Assembly (NCBI GenBank): GCA_006384855.1
Contig: VCJN01000653.1
Coordinates: 41,840-105,839 of the forward strand
Direction of reading: 5' to 3'
Length of the DNA: 64,000 nucleotides
DNA from: Tetraselmis striata
Lineage: Eukaryota; Chlorophyta; Chlorodendrophyceae; Chlorodendrales; Chlorodendraceae
The position numbers were made by a program, and so were the translations under genes. A model generated the notes under the pieces. It was not told the DNA's origin. It searched no databases and saw nothing but the letters and a program-made list of their open reading frames with translations. The stretch's first letter is position 1, and each line of letters begins with the position of its first letter. Shown here in pieces: positions 43,693-56,450 of this stretch.

Positions 43693-44872
43693 ATGGATCT
43701 GGGCAGCGGCTGCGGGCTGAGCGGCCCGTTGGACGGGGCGGCGCCACACACCGGCACCACCATCGTCGCCTGCCTCTACGACGGCGGCGTCGTCATCGGC
43801 GCCGACTCGCGTGTCAGCACCGGAACCTACGTCAGCAACCGCGCCTCGGACAAGATCACGCCGCTTTGGGATAACGTGTACCTGCTGCGTTCCGGCTCCG
43901 CCGCGGACACGCAGGTGGTGTCCGACTATGGTGAGCGCGCGCCACTCTACCCCCCCGGCCCCCACCCAATGTCCCTCTTCCTTCGCGCCCGATGTCTGAC
44001 CCTTACCCCCCCCCCCCCCCCCGCCCGCCCCCACGCTGCCGTGATTCGTGCAATAGTGCGCTACTTTGCGGAGCAGCACGTGAGGGAGGTTGGGGAGCAG
44101 CCGACTGTGAAGACAGTGGCCAACCTTGTGCAGCAGGTGGGTGCGACGATGCCACAACCAATGTCCCCACCCCCCACCCCCCCCCCCCCTCCCCCTCCCC
44201 AAATCTGCCACCCCATCTTTTCCCAAGGCGGTTCCCTTCCATCTGTCTGGCCAGCCGTCACTGACGGCCCCACCCAACTGGGCCGCCAACCCCACACGGC
44301 GCGCAGATTAACTACAACAACAAGACCAACCTGATGGCGGCCATGATCGTGGCAGGCTGGGACCGGCATGAGGGCGCGCAGGTGTACTCCATGCCCATCG
44401 GCGGCGCCATGGTGGCGGAACCCTGGATCACCGACGGCTCCGGCAGCTCCTACATCTGGGGCTACATGGACTCCGAGTTCAGGTGGGCGCGGGAGGGCTG
44501 CAGTGCCCTGTGCGCGGTGGCGGCAGTAGGGCAGGGGGCGGGGTGGCATGGCCGCAGAGGGAGGCGGCGCAGGGATGAATGAGGAACAGCAGGGCATCTA
44601 GGGGCTAGAACCCTTGAATCATGCGGGGAGCACGCCACGCCGGTCTGATGTGGTCGCACCTGCTCGCGCCCACCAGGCACAACATGACCCGGGAGGAAGC
44701 GGAGGCGTTTGTGGTGGAGAGCGTGGGGCTGGCCATCTCGCAGGACGGCAGCAGCGGCGGCGTCATCCGCACCGTCACAGTCACCGAGGCGGGCGCGGAG
44801 CGTCGGCTGTATCGTGGCCCGGAGGTGCCTCTGTTCCAGGAGGAGGCCGCCCCGCGCGGGCTGCTGCTCTGA
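43693..44872 (+). CDS. PBA1: 20S proteasome subunit beta1 (caspase-like)
   Basis: Four exons: 43693-43930, 44057-44136, 44307-44482 and 44677-44872, giving 229 residues with all junctions in frame. A short propeptide ([21 protein letters not shown]) is followed by the catalytic Thr1 in [20 protein letters not shown]. Counting from Thr1, Asp17 and Lys33 (ASDKI) are present, and Arg45 ([10 protein letters not shown]) marks the caspase-like beta1 pocket. [12 protein letters not shown] and [14 protein letters not shown] complete the family signature. The protein is an active-site subunit of the core proteasome in cytosol and nucleus. C runs lie in introns 1 and 2 and just after the stop. Confidence 0.95.
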
Positions 44873-44949
44873 GCAACGCACCCCCCCCCCCCCCCCCCCC
44901 GCCTTCAATCCCCCGCCGCCCCTTTCTGGCAGGCAGGCAGGCACCGCTC

Positions 44950-44954
44950 TGTAA
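44950..44954 (+). promoter_or_regulatory. TGTAA polyadenylation signal candidate of beta1
   Basis: TGTAA 78 bp after the stop; a second TGTAA follows at 45007-45011. Either could direct 3' processing. Confidence 0.45.
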
Positions 44955-45541
44955 CCTCACGCAGTCTGAACCACAGGCGCCGGCGCTCTTTCAAGTTATC
45001 TGCTCTTGTAACTCACAGAATCGAGGCGCTGGCGAATGATGCGCCACATGCAAGATCATGTGCAAAATACATTTGGCTTATTCTATTATAACTTTTCCCC
45101 TTTACTGCTGCAGTGCTAAGCATCAAGCCGCGTGTTACCCCTTTTCTCCTCCTTCAACTCCGCCACCTCCTGTCTTTCCGGCTAACATATATATGCTACA
45201 TCCATCAAGAGCTAGAGAGAGAGAGAGAGAGAGAGAGAGTTTAAGGGGGGGAGGGGAGGGGGTGGGGGGGGGGGGGGGGGGGGGCAGGAGCATGCATAGG
45301 GGGCCAGGAGCGGGTTATGTGTATAGCAGTAACTCTCACCTGCAAGCGTGTCATTTCTCTGTGTGATCTGCCGCCAGTGGGGTGATGTCTCCTGCCACCG
45401 GCTGCAAAGGGGCTCACGGTGCACGACCTACGTCTGCCGTGCATAGTGCAATGACCACGTGCTGAACCACAATGGCCAATGACGCCCCGCCAGTCGGATT
45501 ACCGAGCTGGCTGAGGAGAGAGGGAGGAATAAATGGCTGAG

Positions 45542-45546
45542 TTACA
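45542..45546 (-). promoter_or_regulatory. TGTAA polyadenylation signal candidate of the EGF/methyltransferase gene
   Basis: TGTAA on the minus strand 69 bp past the stop codon of the 14-exon gene. Confidence 0.5.
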
Positions 45547-45614
45547 TTTGCAGGGAGCTGGCTAGTAGTTTGGGAGGCAGAGGAGGGGGGGGAGGGAGGG
45601 GGGGAGGGGGCTCA

Positions 45615-48600
45615 TCATCTCTTGCCATGCGGCCGGTGGCGCTGCATGCCCTCGCCCGGGCGGGCTTGGAAGTTGAGGTGGTGCTTGGGGAAGGGCGCGT
45701 CGCTGTGCCGCTCCTTGATGTCACCAAACTCGCGCTTGAGCGAGCCCAGGTCGAAGGGTTTGTGCGGCAGGTTGGCCAGGCGCTCGCGCTCCGCCGCCGC
45801 TGCCTTGATGTGCTCCGGCATGGCCTCCTGCCGCTGCTGCTCCAGGTGCTCCGCGTGCGACTTCATGTTGCCGCCTGTGTGGCACACGCGGTCACACGCG
45901 TCATCATCGATAGATAGACCTTTAAAATGCGGATGTAGGAGCAAACCGCAGTATTGCCGAATTATCCAACACAAGGCCACTTATATGGATGATAAGCACC
46001 CCGGTGAAAGCCAGTCGGCAACTGGCGCCACCCGCACCAAGCAAGTACGGCAAGGATGGGCCCCAATCGCTATGGACATGGCAGTAGGCAACGAGGGAAA
46101 TGTCGCAGTAAGGACCGCCTCTGGCGCGACCGAGCCCCGCGGGCGCACCGTGGATGCCGTGCTTGGCCATGAACTCCTCGATGGGCAGCTCCTCGTCCGA
46201 GCCGCGCTGCGCGATGAGGCGCGCGCGCTCCGCCGCGTCCAGCCGCTCACTGCGCCGCTGGCGGTGCTCCTCGGTGGAGCCCTCCAGCTCCATTTTCTTG
46301 TCCTGCGCAACGGCCGAGTGCAGAGCTCAGCCACCGGAGTCCGTGGTTTCCTTTTGCTTGATTGATACACAGCATGCCAGCGCAAGTGCCGCTTGAAGGG
46401 AGGGCATGATAGTACAGAAACGGTTCCATCACCGACATCGTGGAACATTATGCGTCGGATGTCACAAAGGTAAGGAATTGGAAGGTTAGATACTGAGAAA
46501 GAAGGCATGAGATACCCCCCACACACGCATAAGCAGATGTGCATAGCTCATGCAGGTGTACCTAGGCTGGTATATATGAACGATGTATGGAAGATGTACA
46601 TGTTCCGGGGATGGTGGGCTCACCAAGAGGCGCTCTTGCACCGCCGCATGGCCGCCATCCGGCCGCATGCGCTTGCCGAGGCCCTGGTTGGCTCGGTACG
46701 CTTCCTGCGCAAGCATGTCCTTCGTCCTGCTGCCCCTCTCCTTCTTCTCCTCCTTCTTGGACTGCTGGCTGACGCCTTTCCAGGTGTAGCCGGCCGCCTG
46801 TAGGCACGGAAGGAAGGGTGTGACGGGGAGATTAGGGGGTCATACGCTGCGAGGCATGACGACAGATGACGTGGCCGATCACCCGATCACCGGCCCAGGC
46901 GACAGGTAGGAGGGGGGGGCGAGCGGGGCGGGCGGGGGGGGGGGGGGGGAGGGGGGGGGCGTTCATGAATTTGTGGCTAAGAATAATATACCCTGTGTTT
47001 CTCCATGCGCGGCGACGCATCAACTGAAGCGCCAAGCAACGCCCTCTCCACGCAAATCGCAGCATCCACGCCGCCAACGCACCGATAAGATCCCCACAAC
47101 CTTAGCCTCAAGCTGGGTTTGCATGCTGCCCATGGGAACACCCGCTATGGTTCTGCAGTTGTTTCATCCGTAATTGACCTCTGATAAGTTGTGCGGCTCT
47201 TAGTTTCGGGGTTCTTATAACTGCATCGGCACTCGCCGCGGGTGTGGACAAGGTGAGTAATGCCAATTGGAGTCTTATCATAAGCGTATAAAATAAGGTT
47301 TGCGGTGGAAGGCGTTGGCAGGGAGAGGGGCGAAGGGACTGGCAGGTAGCAAACGGGGAGGGGGAGCCCCCTCCCGGGGGGGGGGGGGGGGGGGGGGGGG
47401 GTCACCTGCCCACGCATGGCGCTACGAGGCGCAGGGGGTGCCGCCTGCCGCCCCCGGCCCATCTGTGTCTTGGGGAGCGGGATGTTTGCCGGGTCCAGCC
47501 GCTGGCGGGGCGCAGGCGGGATGGCCGCCACCGCCCACGGCGCGGCCTCGTTGACCGGCCGCACCCGGCGCGCGCCCGGGGGCCGTGGCGGCGCGGGCGC
47601 GGCCACAGCGCTAGCTTTTGTGAGCGCAAAGATGTTGCGCTGCGACAGCTCGGAGCTGCCCTCGAAGCGGAAGTGCTCGAACCAAGAGGGGCAGATGGTG
47701 CGGTCTGGGAACTTTGGGTTGATCTCCTCCGGCAGGCAGCGCCGCTCGCTGAAGATGTGCGACAGCGCCTGCGGCTCCAGCCCCTCCTCCTGGAAGAGCT
47801 GCAAGTGGCACGGGCATACGGCGACTCAGTGTGGTCAGCCCATTGCCCCTGGCCTGCAACCCACTGGTGTCTGTATGAGTGTTAGCTTGGTATATGCACA
47901 ATTCAGCGCTGGCACAAGTGCATGCAGTAAACTGCTACCAGAATAGCAGCACCGGCATAAAAAAAGCAAAGGCACTTGGCGCTGAGCAATGAAACGTTCT
48001 TGAGACGGGTGCTCCAGAGGGATTCCTTTGGTTTGTGTATAAAGGCACCGTCAGGGCTACATGCCGAGCGCCGTCTCTAGGCAGGGCGAGGAGCCCTCAC
48101 CTTCAACCACCAGACGTTGGGCTGAACGATCTTGACCCATGGGTGGCGCCGTGCCTCGCACTCGGACGCCAGCGTCGTCTTACCGCACGCCATCACTAGC
48201 ACAAACACGTGACGCCGGCTGATGCGCACCGCCTCCCGCAGCGCCAGTCGTGCCTGGGCCTCGTCCATTGCCTGCGAGCAGTCGGCTGTCCGTCAGGCGC
48301 TGCATTGACAGCAGCGCCGAAATAATGTCGACGCTGACTGGTCGACGGCGTGTCGAAGACTCGCCATCGACGACTTAACGTGTCGGCGGGTCGACCCCTG
48401 CAGGGTCGACGCTGCCGGACCACACGCTGGCATCGTGAGCAGTCGTGGGGATCGGGGTTTGGGATCAGCGTGTTGTGGCGACGTCACCTCGAGGTGGTGC
48501 ATCAGCATGACGAGGTCCTGGCTGTCGTCCGCCATGCCCGGGAGCGGCTGTCCAGGAGCCGGCGCCGCCGATACCGCGCCCGAGTATATTAGCTCCGGGC

Positions 48601-50580
48601 AGTCGCGTTCCATCGTGAAGGGGTCCATCTGAAAGCCGCTGTAAGCCTGTGCGGATTGAAGAGATGGGGGAACGTCGCCGGGTAAGCGACGAGCGCGGGG
48701 ATCGGCAACTGCCGTGTCGGGGCGCGCAACAAGGACGAGATAGAACTTTACCGACAGCGCGCCAGGCCGGCGGGCCGCGACGGGCGCCGCGGCGCCGCGC
48801 TTTGTGCATGGTTCGATTTATTTGCCTTTTCGATGCGAGTATGTAGTGACAGGAGCGACCAGTGGAAACAGCAGATTTTTTTGGTCTGGTATGATCGCGA
48901 TAATTATTTGTGGTTTGCTGTATGTCATAGATAAATATTCTTTGTGGCATACTGTATTGCAGTGCCGCGCTTGCTGCAGCAGATACATATTCGCGTACTA
49001 TATTTTCATGGAAAAGTATGTCGAGAACCATAAAGACGGCTTTTTAGGGCTGTAAAAACTGATGTATCTATACATAATCTACCATATAATAACTGCTATA
49101 TAAAGACGACTGCTAGACACATAAATAATACGTGACGATAATATTACAAGACATGTACACCGGTATATACACGTAGATATATGTAGCGACTATATAACAT
49201 TTTTCACCATATATTAAGATTATTATTACATTGCATTATATTTCTGCAAGGCTGGATGCTTCATATTTATTGGATGCTGCGCGCTGCTGCGGCGCGCGAT
49301 GAAGCACATCACTACGACGACGCGATGCTATAAACATCCGCCGGAAGCTGCTAGTCCGAAAACGATATGGCGACAGCCCAAGTCAGATGGCGGAGAAGCA
49401 GAATGATGGACCGTGCGGTGGGTGCTAAGCGGCTGGATGGGCCGAGGTCGCACCTTCAGGCTGCTCGGCCGCGTCTCCTCGATGCCACGAATGATGTTGC
49501 AGGCGGTGGGGCTCATCACGGCGACGTGGCCCAACTCATAAAGCCGGTGGTTGATGAGCTTGCCGACGCCGCCTGCGGAGAGGGCCGACGGGTTCAGCAA
49601 CTCAGTCGCCCACGAGGCGCGCCCAGCGTGCCGCAGGACCTGGCCGCCAGTTGTCGTCATTTTCCCTCGTCGGCGAACGCGGTGACTCCTCGGCGACGTT
49701 GGCCGGGGCGTTTTTCACTTTACGACGTGGCCGACACAATAACGCTAAATCGCATGGCGCTCGTCGAGCTCATGCGAGTAAGAAAAATGTCAATACCGTA
49801 CTGCTCCATAGGTGCCGTATCTACTCATGTGCCCTGAACATGTGGCGCAGCAGGGCGAGGCACCGGCGCCAAAAAGTTGGAGCCTGAAGCCCCCCCAACC
49901 CCCCTGCTGATTACCGAAGGCGTGCACATGAGAGGGTGGTAGGTATAGGAGAGGGAAGGGGGAGGGGGCACCTGGCGGGTTGTAGATGTAGTACACCAGC
50001 GGCATGTAGTCGCACGCCAGGCACAGGGGCTCCAGGCTGAGCAGGCCGCTCGGGCTGTCCGCCGCCGGCTCCTTGGCCAGAGCAAACATGCCATCCTGCG
50101 CGCTCGCTCCGCTTACCTTGTGCGCCTTGTACGCGGCCATCATCATCTTCTGCCGGCTCACCATGTTGGCCAGCCCATTGGCCGCCAGCTTCTCGCTCCA
50201 CCAGCCCGCCTGCCGTAGCCCCAGCCAAGCGTACTGTCATAGACAACCCGGGCAATCCCCCTCCTCCACGTCCAATCCGCCCTCTGCCCGTGCGATGTCT
50301 ATGCGATCCAGAGCCTAAGCGAAAGCTGCATGCTTGCCCAGGCAGCAGTTCAATTCATTACCCCCAGCTGGTATTAGAAGCTACCAGGGAGATTATGATA
50401 AGATAGGATAGGGGGGGGGGGGGAGGGGGCTCGAATAGGCATAGCGGGGGACGAGGAGAGGCATGCCAAAGGTACAGATGGGGAAGGCGCCATGCAAGAC
50501 TGTTTGCTCCCATGGCAGACAGAGCGAGAGGGCCATTAGAGTGGCATTACTAGGGACGAGGTCGGAGTGGGAGGGTCGGT

Positions 50581-50615
<35 letters not shown>

Positions 50616-52909
50616 GAGTGATGTGTCCTTATGTGTATGTAGGTAGGTACCAGTGGATGGGATGATGCACAGGGCAGGGAGGGGGAGAAAGGGGGTCGGC
50701 ACATACCGGGAACAGCGTCTCGGGGGTAATGCCAAAGTGGGAACCGCCCAGGCCAGGCTTGCTGGGGTCCGGCAGCTGCACAGTGATCACCACGCGCATG
50801 CGGCTCACACGACGCATCTCTGTCAGCACGCCCTGCAGCGCATCACGTGGGAGGTACTCCAGCACGTGCGTCGCAATCACCAGGTCGAAGGAGTTGTCCT
50901 GCGTCCAGGGAAAGGGTAGAGAGGGTGGTGGTTGGGGTGGGGGGGGGGGGGGGGGGGGAGGGGGGGTGAAGGAAGAGATACTCAGCAGGATGTGCCTGGA
51001 TGGGTATCATATGCGGTGAGATTGTTGGAGGACCTGCGGGGAGGGCCCACCTCAAAAGGCAGCTGGTCCAGCTGCGCCTTCTGCACCACCTGCGCGTCCA
51101 GCAGGTCCTGGCATTTGTCCTCCAGCGGGAAGGAAACCGCCTCTACACCCATCACCTGCAGCCACGCTGCCCCTCAGCCCGGCCACCGGACAGTCTGACA
51201 CACTATGCGCCTGCCTGCGCCGCTGTCATTGCGACCCGCTTGTGGCACACAGGGTGGGGAGGAAAGCATGAAGTGGGGAGAAGAGGGGGAGGGGGGCTCA
51301 CGTCCAGCCCGCCGTCGCGCAGCTGCCGCAGCATCTGGCAGGAGCCGGTGCCGAGGTCCAGCACGCGGGGCACAGTCTCGCGCTGAAAGGCGCCCAGGAT
51401 GGTGGAGACGTACTTACAGCCCCAGCAGCGGTTCAGCCCAAACAGCTCCTCCAGGTAGAGGGTGTTTTCGTCGCGGCACTTGTCGGGGCCGCTGGAGTAG
51501 GGGTTGCCCCTGGAGAGGAGGGGGGGGGGTGCAGCGGGCAGGAGGCCGCCGCTCAGCTCGCGCATGGGGTACTGGGGAGCCTATCAGAAGGAGGGGATTT
51601 GGCACACATATTCTAGCACATCCCCTTGTTTCCTGGCACGCTCATATAGTCCACGGCCAGAGCTAAATGTGGCCCTCTGTCTCTGGTCCCTGAGGCCCCA
51701 GTAGAGTGCTGGCAGCACTGTCACACCTGAAGCCCTCCACGCACTTGCACTGGAACCGCGGCGGCCGCAGCGGCGTGCACTCCGCATTGAGGCCGCAAGG
51801 GCTGTCCGCCACGCAAACGTTGGGGGGCGGCGGGGGCGGCGGGGAGCCCGGCGGAGTTGGCGGTGGGGAGGGCGGCGGGCTGGGGGAGGGCGGCGGGGAG
51901 GGGAGGGGTGGCGGCGGGGAGGGGCTGGGCGGCGGCGGGCTGGGGGAGGGCGGCGGGGGCGGGGACGGGGGCGGGCTGGGTGGCAGGGGCGGGGGAGGTG
52001 GGGGCGGGGGGGAGGGTGGTGGCGGCGGCGGCGGCTCTGGCGCAGATGCCCAGTGCGCCAGGTCCTCCTTCATGCGCTCCCCCTTTTGATGCAACGCAGC
52101 CTCCCGGCCTGCTTGCTTGCGCCGCTTGTCCAGATCGCGTTTCTGAACGGCAGACCCGCCAGCATTATCCTCTGTCTGATGGTGTCCCTCCCATGTTCCT
52201 TCATCTGACATCCAATGGCAGTTGAACCCCCCCCCCCCCCCCCTCCCCCTATCTTTCCTTCTCACATGCACATGTACACAAATACTTTACCCATATACCT
52301 GGTCCGATTGCGTTCGTGATGTGTGGGGAGTGGTGAGCAGGGTGTAAGCAGGATTCTCCCGGGGCAGAGGATTCGCGCTCACCCCACCGCCAGCCACGAA
52401 CTCGTCCACCGAGATGTGGGCGCCGTGCTGCCCCTCCGGTGCTGGCTGCCGATTTGTCGCCACCGGCTGCGGATGCGTTGACGGCGAGCTGCGCTGCGAG
52501 AAGAAGAAGAGCGCCTAGCGAGAACAAGAGTGCGGTCCAAGTGTCAGCGGATCGCTGGGTAGAGGGAGTGGGGATGAAGAGTGACTGCGAAGTGGGCACA
52601 AGGGTGAAGTCGGGGCGAGCCAGGAGGCGCGTCCCGAGTCGGAGGGGGCGTTCCAGCGTCGGAGTCGGCTGAAGCCAACAAGACGCGCCGAGCCCCCCCC
52701 CCCCCCCCCCCCCCCCCCCGCCCCGACGACAGCCGTCGCGCCCGGATCGATGGCATGTCGCGCTGCCCCGGCACGGGAAGCCGGCGGGCGCGGGTCAGGT
52801 TCCGGAAGCGGGGGTGGCGCACCAGCAGGAAAGCTATGCCGGCGGCCCAGAGGCTCCACATAGAACGCGCCCGCGACTGCCCCCGCGGCGGCCGGCCGCG
52901 CATCGCCAT
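45615..52909 (-). CDS. Membrane-anchored EGF-like / double methyltransferase-like protein
   Basis: Fourteen exons in transcript order: 52909-52823, 52514-52383, 52142-51727, 51509-51302, 51155-51051, 50898-50707, 50233-49972, 49572-49454, 48646-48488, 48271-48101, 47798-47406, 46797-46624, 46302-46149 and 45874-45615. The model codes 943 residues with every junction in frame. Order of parts: signal anchor created across intron 1 (LWAAGIAFLLALFFF); charged linker; long Pro/Ser tract; EGF-like module (CVADSPCGLNAECTPLRPPR followed by FQCKCVEGF); first class I methyltransferase (VLDLGTGSCQMLRQL, VMGVEA, DNSFDLVIATHVLEYLP); a second related segment without a clear glycine motif (SQDLVMLMHHLEAMDEAQAR); then a charged helical tail. 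A type II lumenal membrane protein is inferred; the substrate is unknown. Alternative: exons 11-14 belong to another gene, but no start codon or break is seen. Exon 9 may start 18 bp later. Confidence 0.75.
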
Positions 52910-53439
52910 CGCGCCTTACGCGTATTAGCTACTACGGTAGGTACCTGCGCCCCGGCGGCCCGTTCGCCGAAGCGTTGACGATTCTGCGGTAGCGCCGCCC
53001 GAAGGCAGGCTACAGGGTAGGCTGCACCTGAAGCCACTGTTTTGCCGCGCAGCCGTGTCTGTGCCGGCCCACTGCCGATCGCGCAGCCGAAATTTGCGCT
53101 GCAATGGGGGACGATGCCGTTGCTGGCTAGCGGGCGGGCCGCGGCTCGCCGCGCGACGGAAGAAGCAGCAGCGCGGCGGAGCAGCGCAGCAGCAGCAGCA
53201 GCAGGCCGCCGATCAGGGCGGCATCAGAAGTTCGCTAATATCCACCCGCCGATATGGCCGATAGTAACGGTATCGTAACCGCCACTCGTAGGACGTACCA
53301 TATATGCACATAAATAGTCGGCAATGATTCTGACCCATACGACATACGTCGATACTTTGGCGGCACGTGATGGTACTCGTAGTAACGCGCAGTCCGCGGG
53401 AAATATATATATATAGCGCTGATATATACTTACACGAGC
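52910..53439. other. Upstream region of the EGF/methyltransferase gene
   Basis: Presumed promoter region. Contains a CAG-type repeat (about 53187-53205) and a TA microsatellite at 53405-53416 next to the LINE 3' end. No gene supported. Confidence 0.4.
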
Positions 53440-56107
53440 TAGCAGCAGAAGGCGATATCGGAAATCACCAAAATAAAAGGCAATCAGAAAGGTCCTCTAC
53501 ATCGACTGCAGGGTGGAAGCAGTAACATGAGAAGACGCAGAGTGGGCACGAGCATACGCATCAGACTTGGCCGTCTGCACTCTGGCAGAGAGAATGCCGC
53601 CCAAGGTACCATGCACGCAAGCATAGACCCGTTGCAACAAAGGACCCCGCCGTGTGCGCAACGGGTGATGGCGGAACTCAGCAGGTTGGCTGGCGACTCA
53701 CAAAATGCCGAAGAGCCTGGACGGACGGATAACGAAGGAAGCATTAAGTCGGGGCGGAAGGACCGCCATAGAAGTTGCGCACATCAAGCAACACCGCGAA
53801 GATGTAGACCACCGTCAAGGCGGATTTTCCGAGGCGGCCGTAGTCCTCAACCGCAATGAAAGGGTATTACCGGTGAACACCCTGCACCGGGGCGGAAGAC
53901 GCCCGGTCCGCTGCAAATTTACCCTGCTCCGCCTTGGTCGTCGCAATCTCCGGGTCCACAAGCGGGAATCGTTGCCCTAAGTGGGGGTCGTGGAGGACAC
54001 GCAAACGAAATCGATCATGTAATAATCGCATGCGGCCGCCGCCGGCCCCCACCCCGCCAGCGTCCAATCTGACGACCGCAAGCGGTCCGCCGGGTGCAGC
54101 CCACTTGTCTCAAGGGTCAAGTCGCCGACTCCCGAGCGGTCCCGGTCAAGAACCGCCCCCGCTTCAATCGCCACGGAAGCCCACGATTTCTCAGAGCGGT
54201 ATGCATGCGGTGCTTGTAGTTCGTCTCGGCGGGGCAGATGGGCATATGATTCACGACGAAATCCGTAGCATTCCGGTTTGAGCCATCCGTAGAGCGAAGC
54301 CATAAGGGATCAATACCACACGTCGGGCCAGGGCATGTGACAAGCGTGGAACCCCCTTGCGGGCGAAGGCCCGGCACCCGCGCAGCGGCGGCCGGATAAG
54401 CAGCATGGGAAATCTTGTGGGTTGACTTGTGATCCGACTGGAAAAGCAATAGGGAGCCCGGCCCGCACGCGATGTACATGCGCAGAGTATCAAGTCGAGA
54501 GGCTGCGGCACCCACACGTTGAAAGCCAAGATCGGGGGCAACAAAGCCACGCAAGCGAATCGCATGGCTGAGGTGGCGCTGGACAACCATGGTTGTGTCT
54601 GGGCTAATCATCGGAGGCAGCACATGTACCCGTATCCGAGGGTGGAGCGGTAGTACATGGCTGCGAATCAAGTAGGGAAGGAGTTGTTGCGGACGGCGGG
54701 GGTGCCACTAAATCGCCGGGCGACGGTATCTTGAGAGCTACAAAAACGAATGCAGTAACGGTATTGGCAATACTCGTACCACCGATAGGAAGCAGTTGAT
54801 GGACAACAGAGGCGGCCTCACCAGCCAATACTAACCTCAAGAAGACTGGGCGTAAAAGGAGATGTGTTGACGCGCAATCCCCGCTAGTGCTCGTACTCAT
54901 ACGGGCCGTAGTACCAGCTGTTGGATTCGATGCAGCGGTGGTCGTAGCATTACCGACCGTAAGTAGCTCGAAGATCTCGTGGGCATGCCCGTACGCGGCG
55001 CGTGCGCGCCGCACATCTTCCTGCGGTAACTTGGTAGTGAGAGCCGTACCGTCTCGTACACACGGCGCGTCTCGCGCGCCCACGGCAAAGCACTCGTAGC
55101 CACGGACGACACCTCGGCGCGGACCGCCTCGTACAAGGGGCCAAGCGCGGGCCCGTACTCCCGTACCAGCTTCGGCAAGACAACCGATTGCGCGAAATAA
55201 AGCGCCGCAAGGGCCTGAGACTGCAGTAGCAAGGCGATATTCAAACCGCCAAAATCCGCGGGCATACTCATATGAACGATCACAGTCTCCATGCGCGGTG
55301 TAGACTGGTCGCAAGCGTCTAGATCAAGCAGCGAAAACGCAGCCGAAATGTTGGCGGCGTCCACGGCCTCCAAGAAAGGGTCCAGCTCCGACGGTGGCGT
55401 CACGCGGCTGAGGAAGCCGGGTTGCCGCACCGCGCATACGAGCAGGTGCCGAATGGAACCATGGTAGCAACCGTGTCCCGACGTGACAACGTGGAGGCAA
55501 TGCGCTCCAACAGTCCGGCGTGGGGCTCCGGCTTCCCGGCGCCGCCCCAAAGCACCGGTCATCCACCTCGGTAATGGCTAATAGGAGCACCCGCCAGGTA
55601 CACAGCGCCATCCTGGACAGGGTCATCGGCCGGGGTACAAACCCTGCCGGGACCAACTTCTCCCGTATTGCCCGCAACTCGGCCTCGTTGTCACCGGGTG
55701 ACGAACGTACATCGTCCTACGGTCTTGTACCACTAGTCCGATTTTGAAAAAGCTCCGTACAATCCGTACTCGTCGAAACACACGGAACGTGAGCCGCAGC
55801 AGTGGCCGCGCCGCAATCAGCCGCAAAACTTTGGCAGAAAGTATCAGTATCAGCGGAGGTGTGAGCAAACGCTTGCACGGGGCCCGTGATAGCGAGGCAA
55901 AAATATGGCTTGGCTATTACATCACCCTGGCGCACACCCGTACGAGACTGCAAGGTGGCGCGCAAAGTACCGAGCATATTATCTTCCGGCGCATAGTAGT
56001 ACATGTCGCTAGGGCGGCCTTACATCATCTAGAACGAAAAAAGGGATCATGCCATGTAAGCGCGGGTGCTGATGCAAGCCGTATAGTATCGCACGCCGGG
56101 ATACCTC

Positions 56108-56450
56108 AACTTTCCTGGCAGTCCTTCATGCGACTTCATGCTTCCTTCGTGGTCAGTCCCTCCATACTCTTCGGAACTTTGTGAGTCGCCAGCCTGCAGC
56201 TAAGTTCCGCCATCACTTGTCGCGCACGCGGCGGGGGCTGTTGCAACGAGTTTCTGCTTGCGTGCATGTTCCCTTGGGCGACATTCTATCTGCCGGAGTG
56301 GAGATGGTTAAGTATAATGCGTATGCTCATCCTTACTCCGCACCCTCTTCTGTTGTTGCTTCCACCGCGCTTCCACCGTTGCTTTAGTAGACGTTTCCTA
56401 TTGCCTCGGGTGATTTCTTGATCGCCTTTTGCAGCTAGCTCATGTAATTA
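56108..56450 (+). mobile_element. LINE family B 3' fragment, opposite orientation
   Basis: About 340 bp related to 19980-20318 (for example CTTCGTGGTCAGTC and GGCGGGGGCTGTTGCAACGAG-like text), ending in AGCTCATGTAAT, the family's 3' end. It lies inside the long family B copy but on the plus strand. No clear target duplication was seen. Confidence 0.7.

Larger units (their letters stand above)
44873..45614. other. Spacer between convergent genes with homopolymers
   Basis: C run at 44881-44900, GA microsatellite at about 45213-45238 and G run at about 45268-45284. No gene. Confidence 0.45.

Noticed and set aside
51706-52225. Long Gly-rich ORFs on the plus strand
   Set aside because: They are the antisense of the Pro/Ser tract in exon 3 of the minus-strand EGF/methyltransferase gene; the spliced minus-strand frame is better supported.
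53527-54281. Plus-strand ORFs over the LINE family B 3' end
   Set aside because: Antisense of the endonuclease region, whose minus-strand reading matches the copy at 19.5-20.3 kb.
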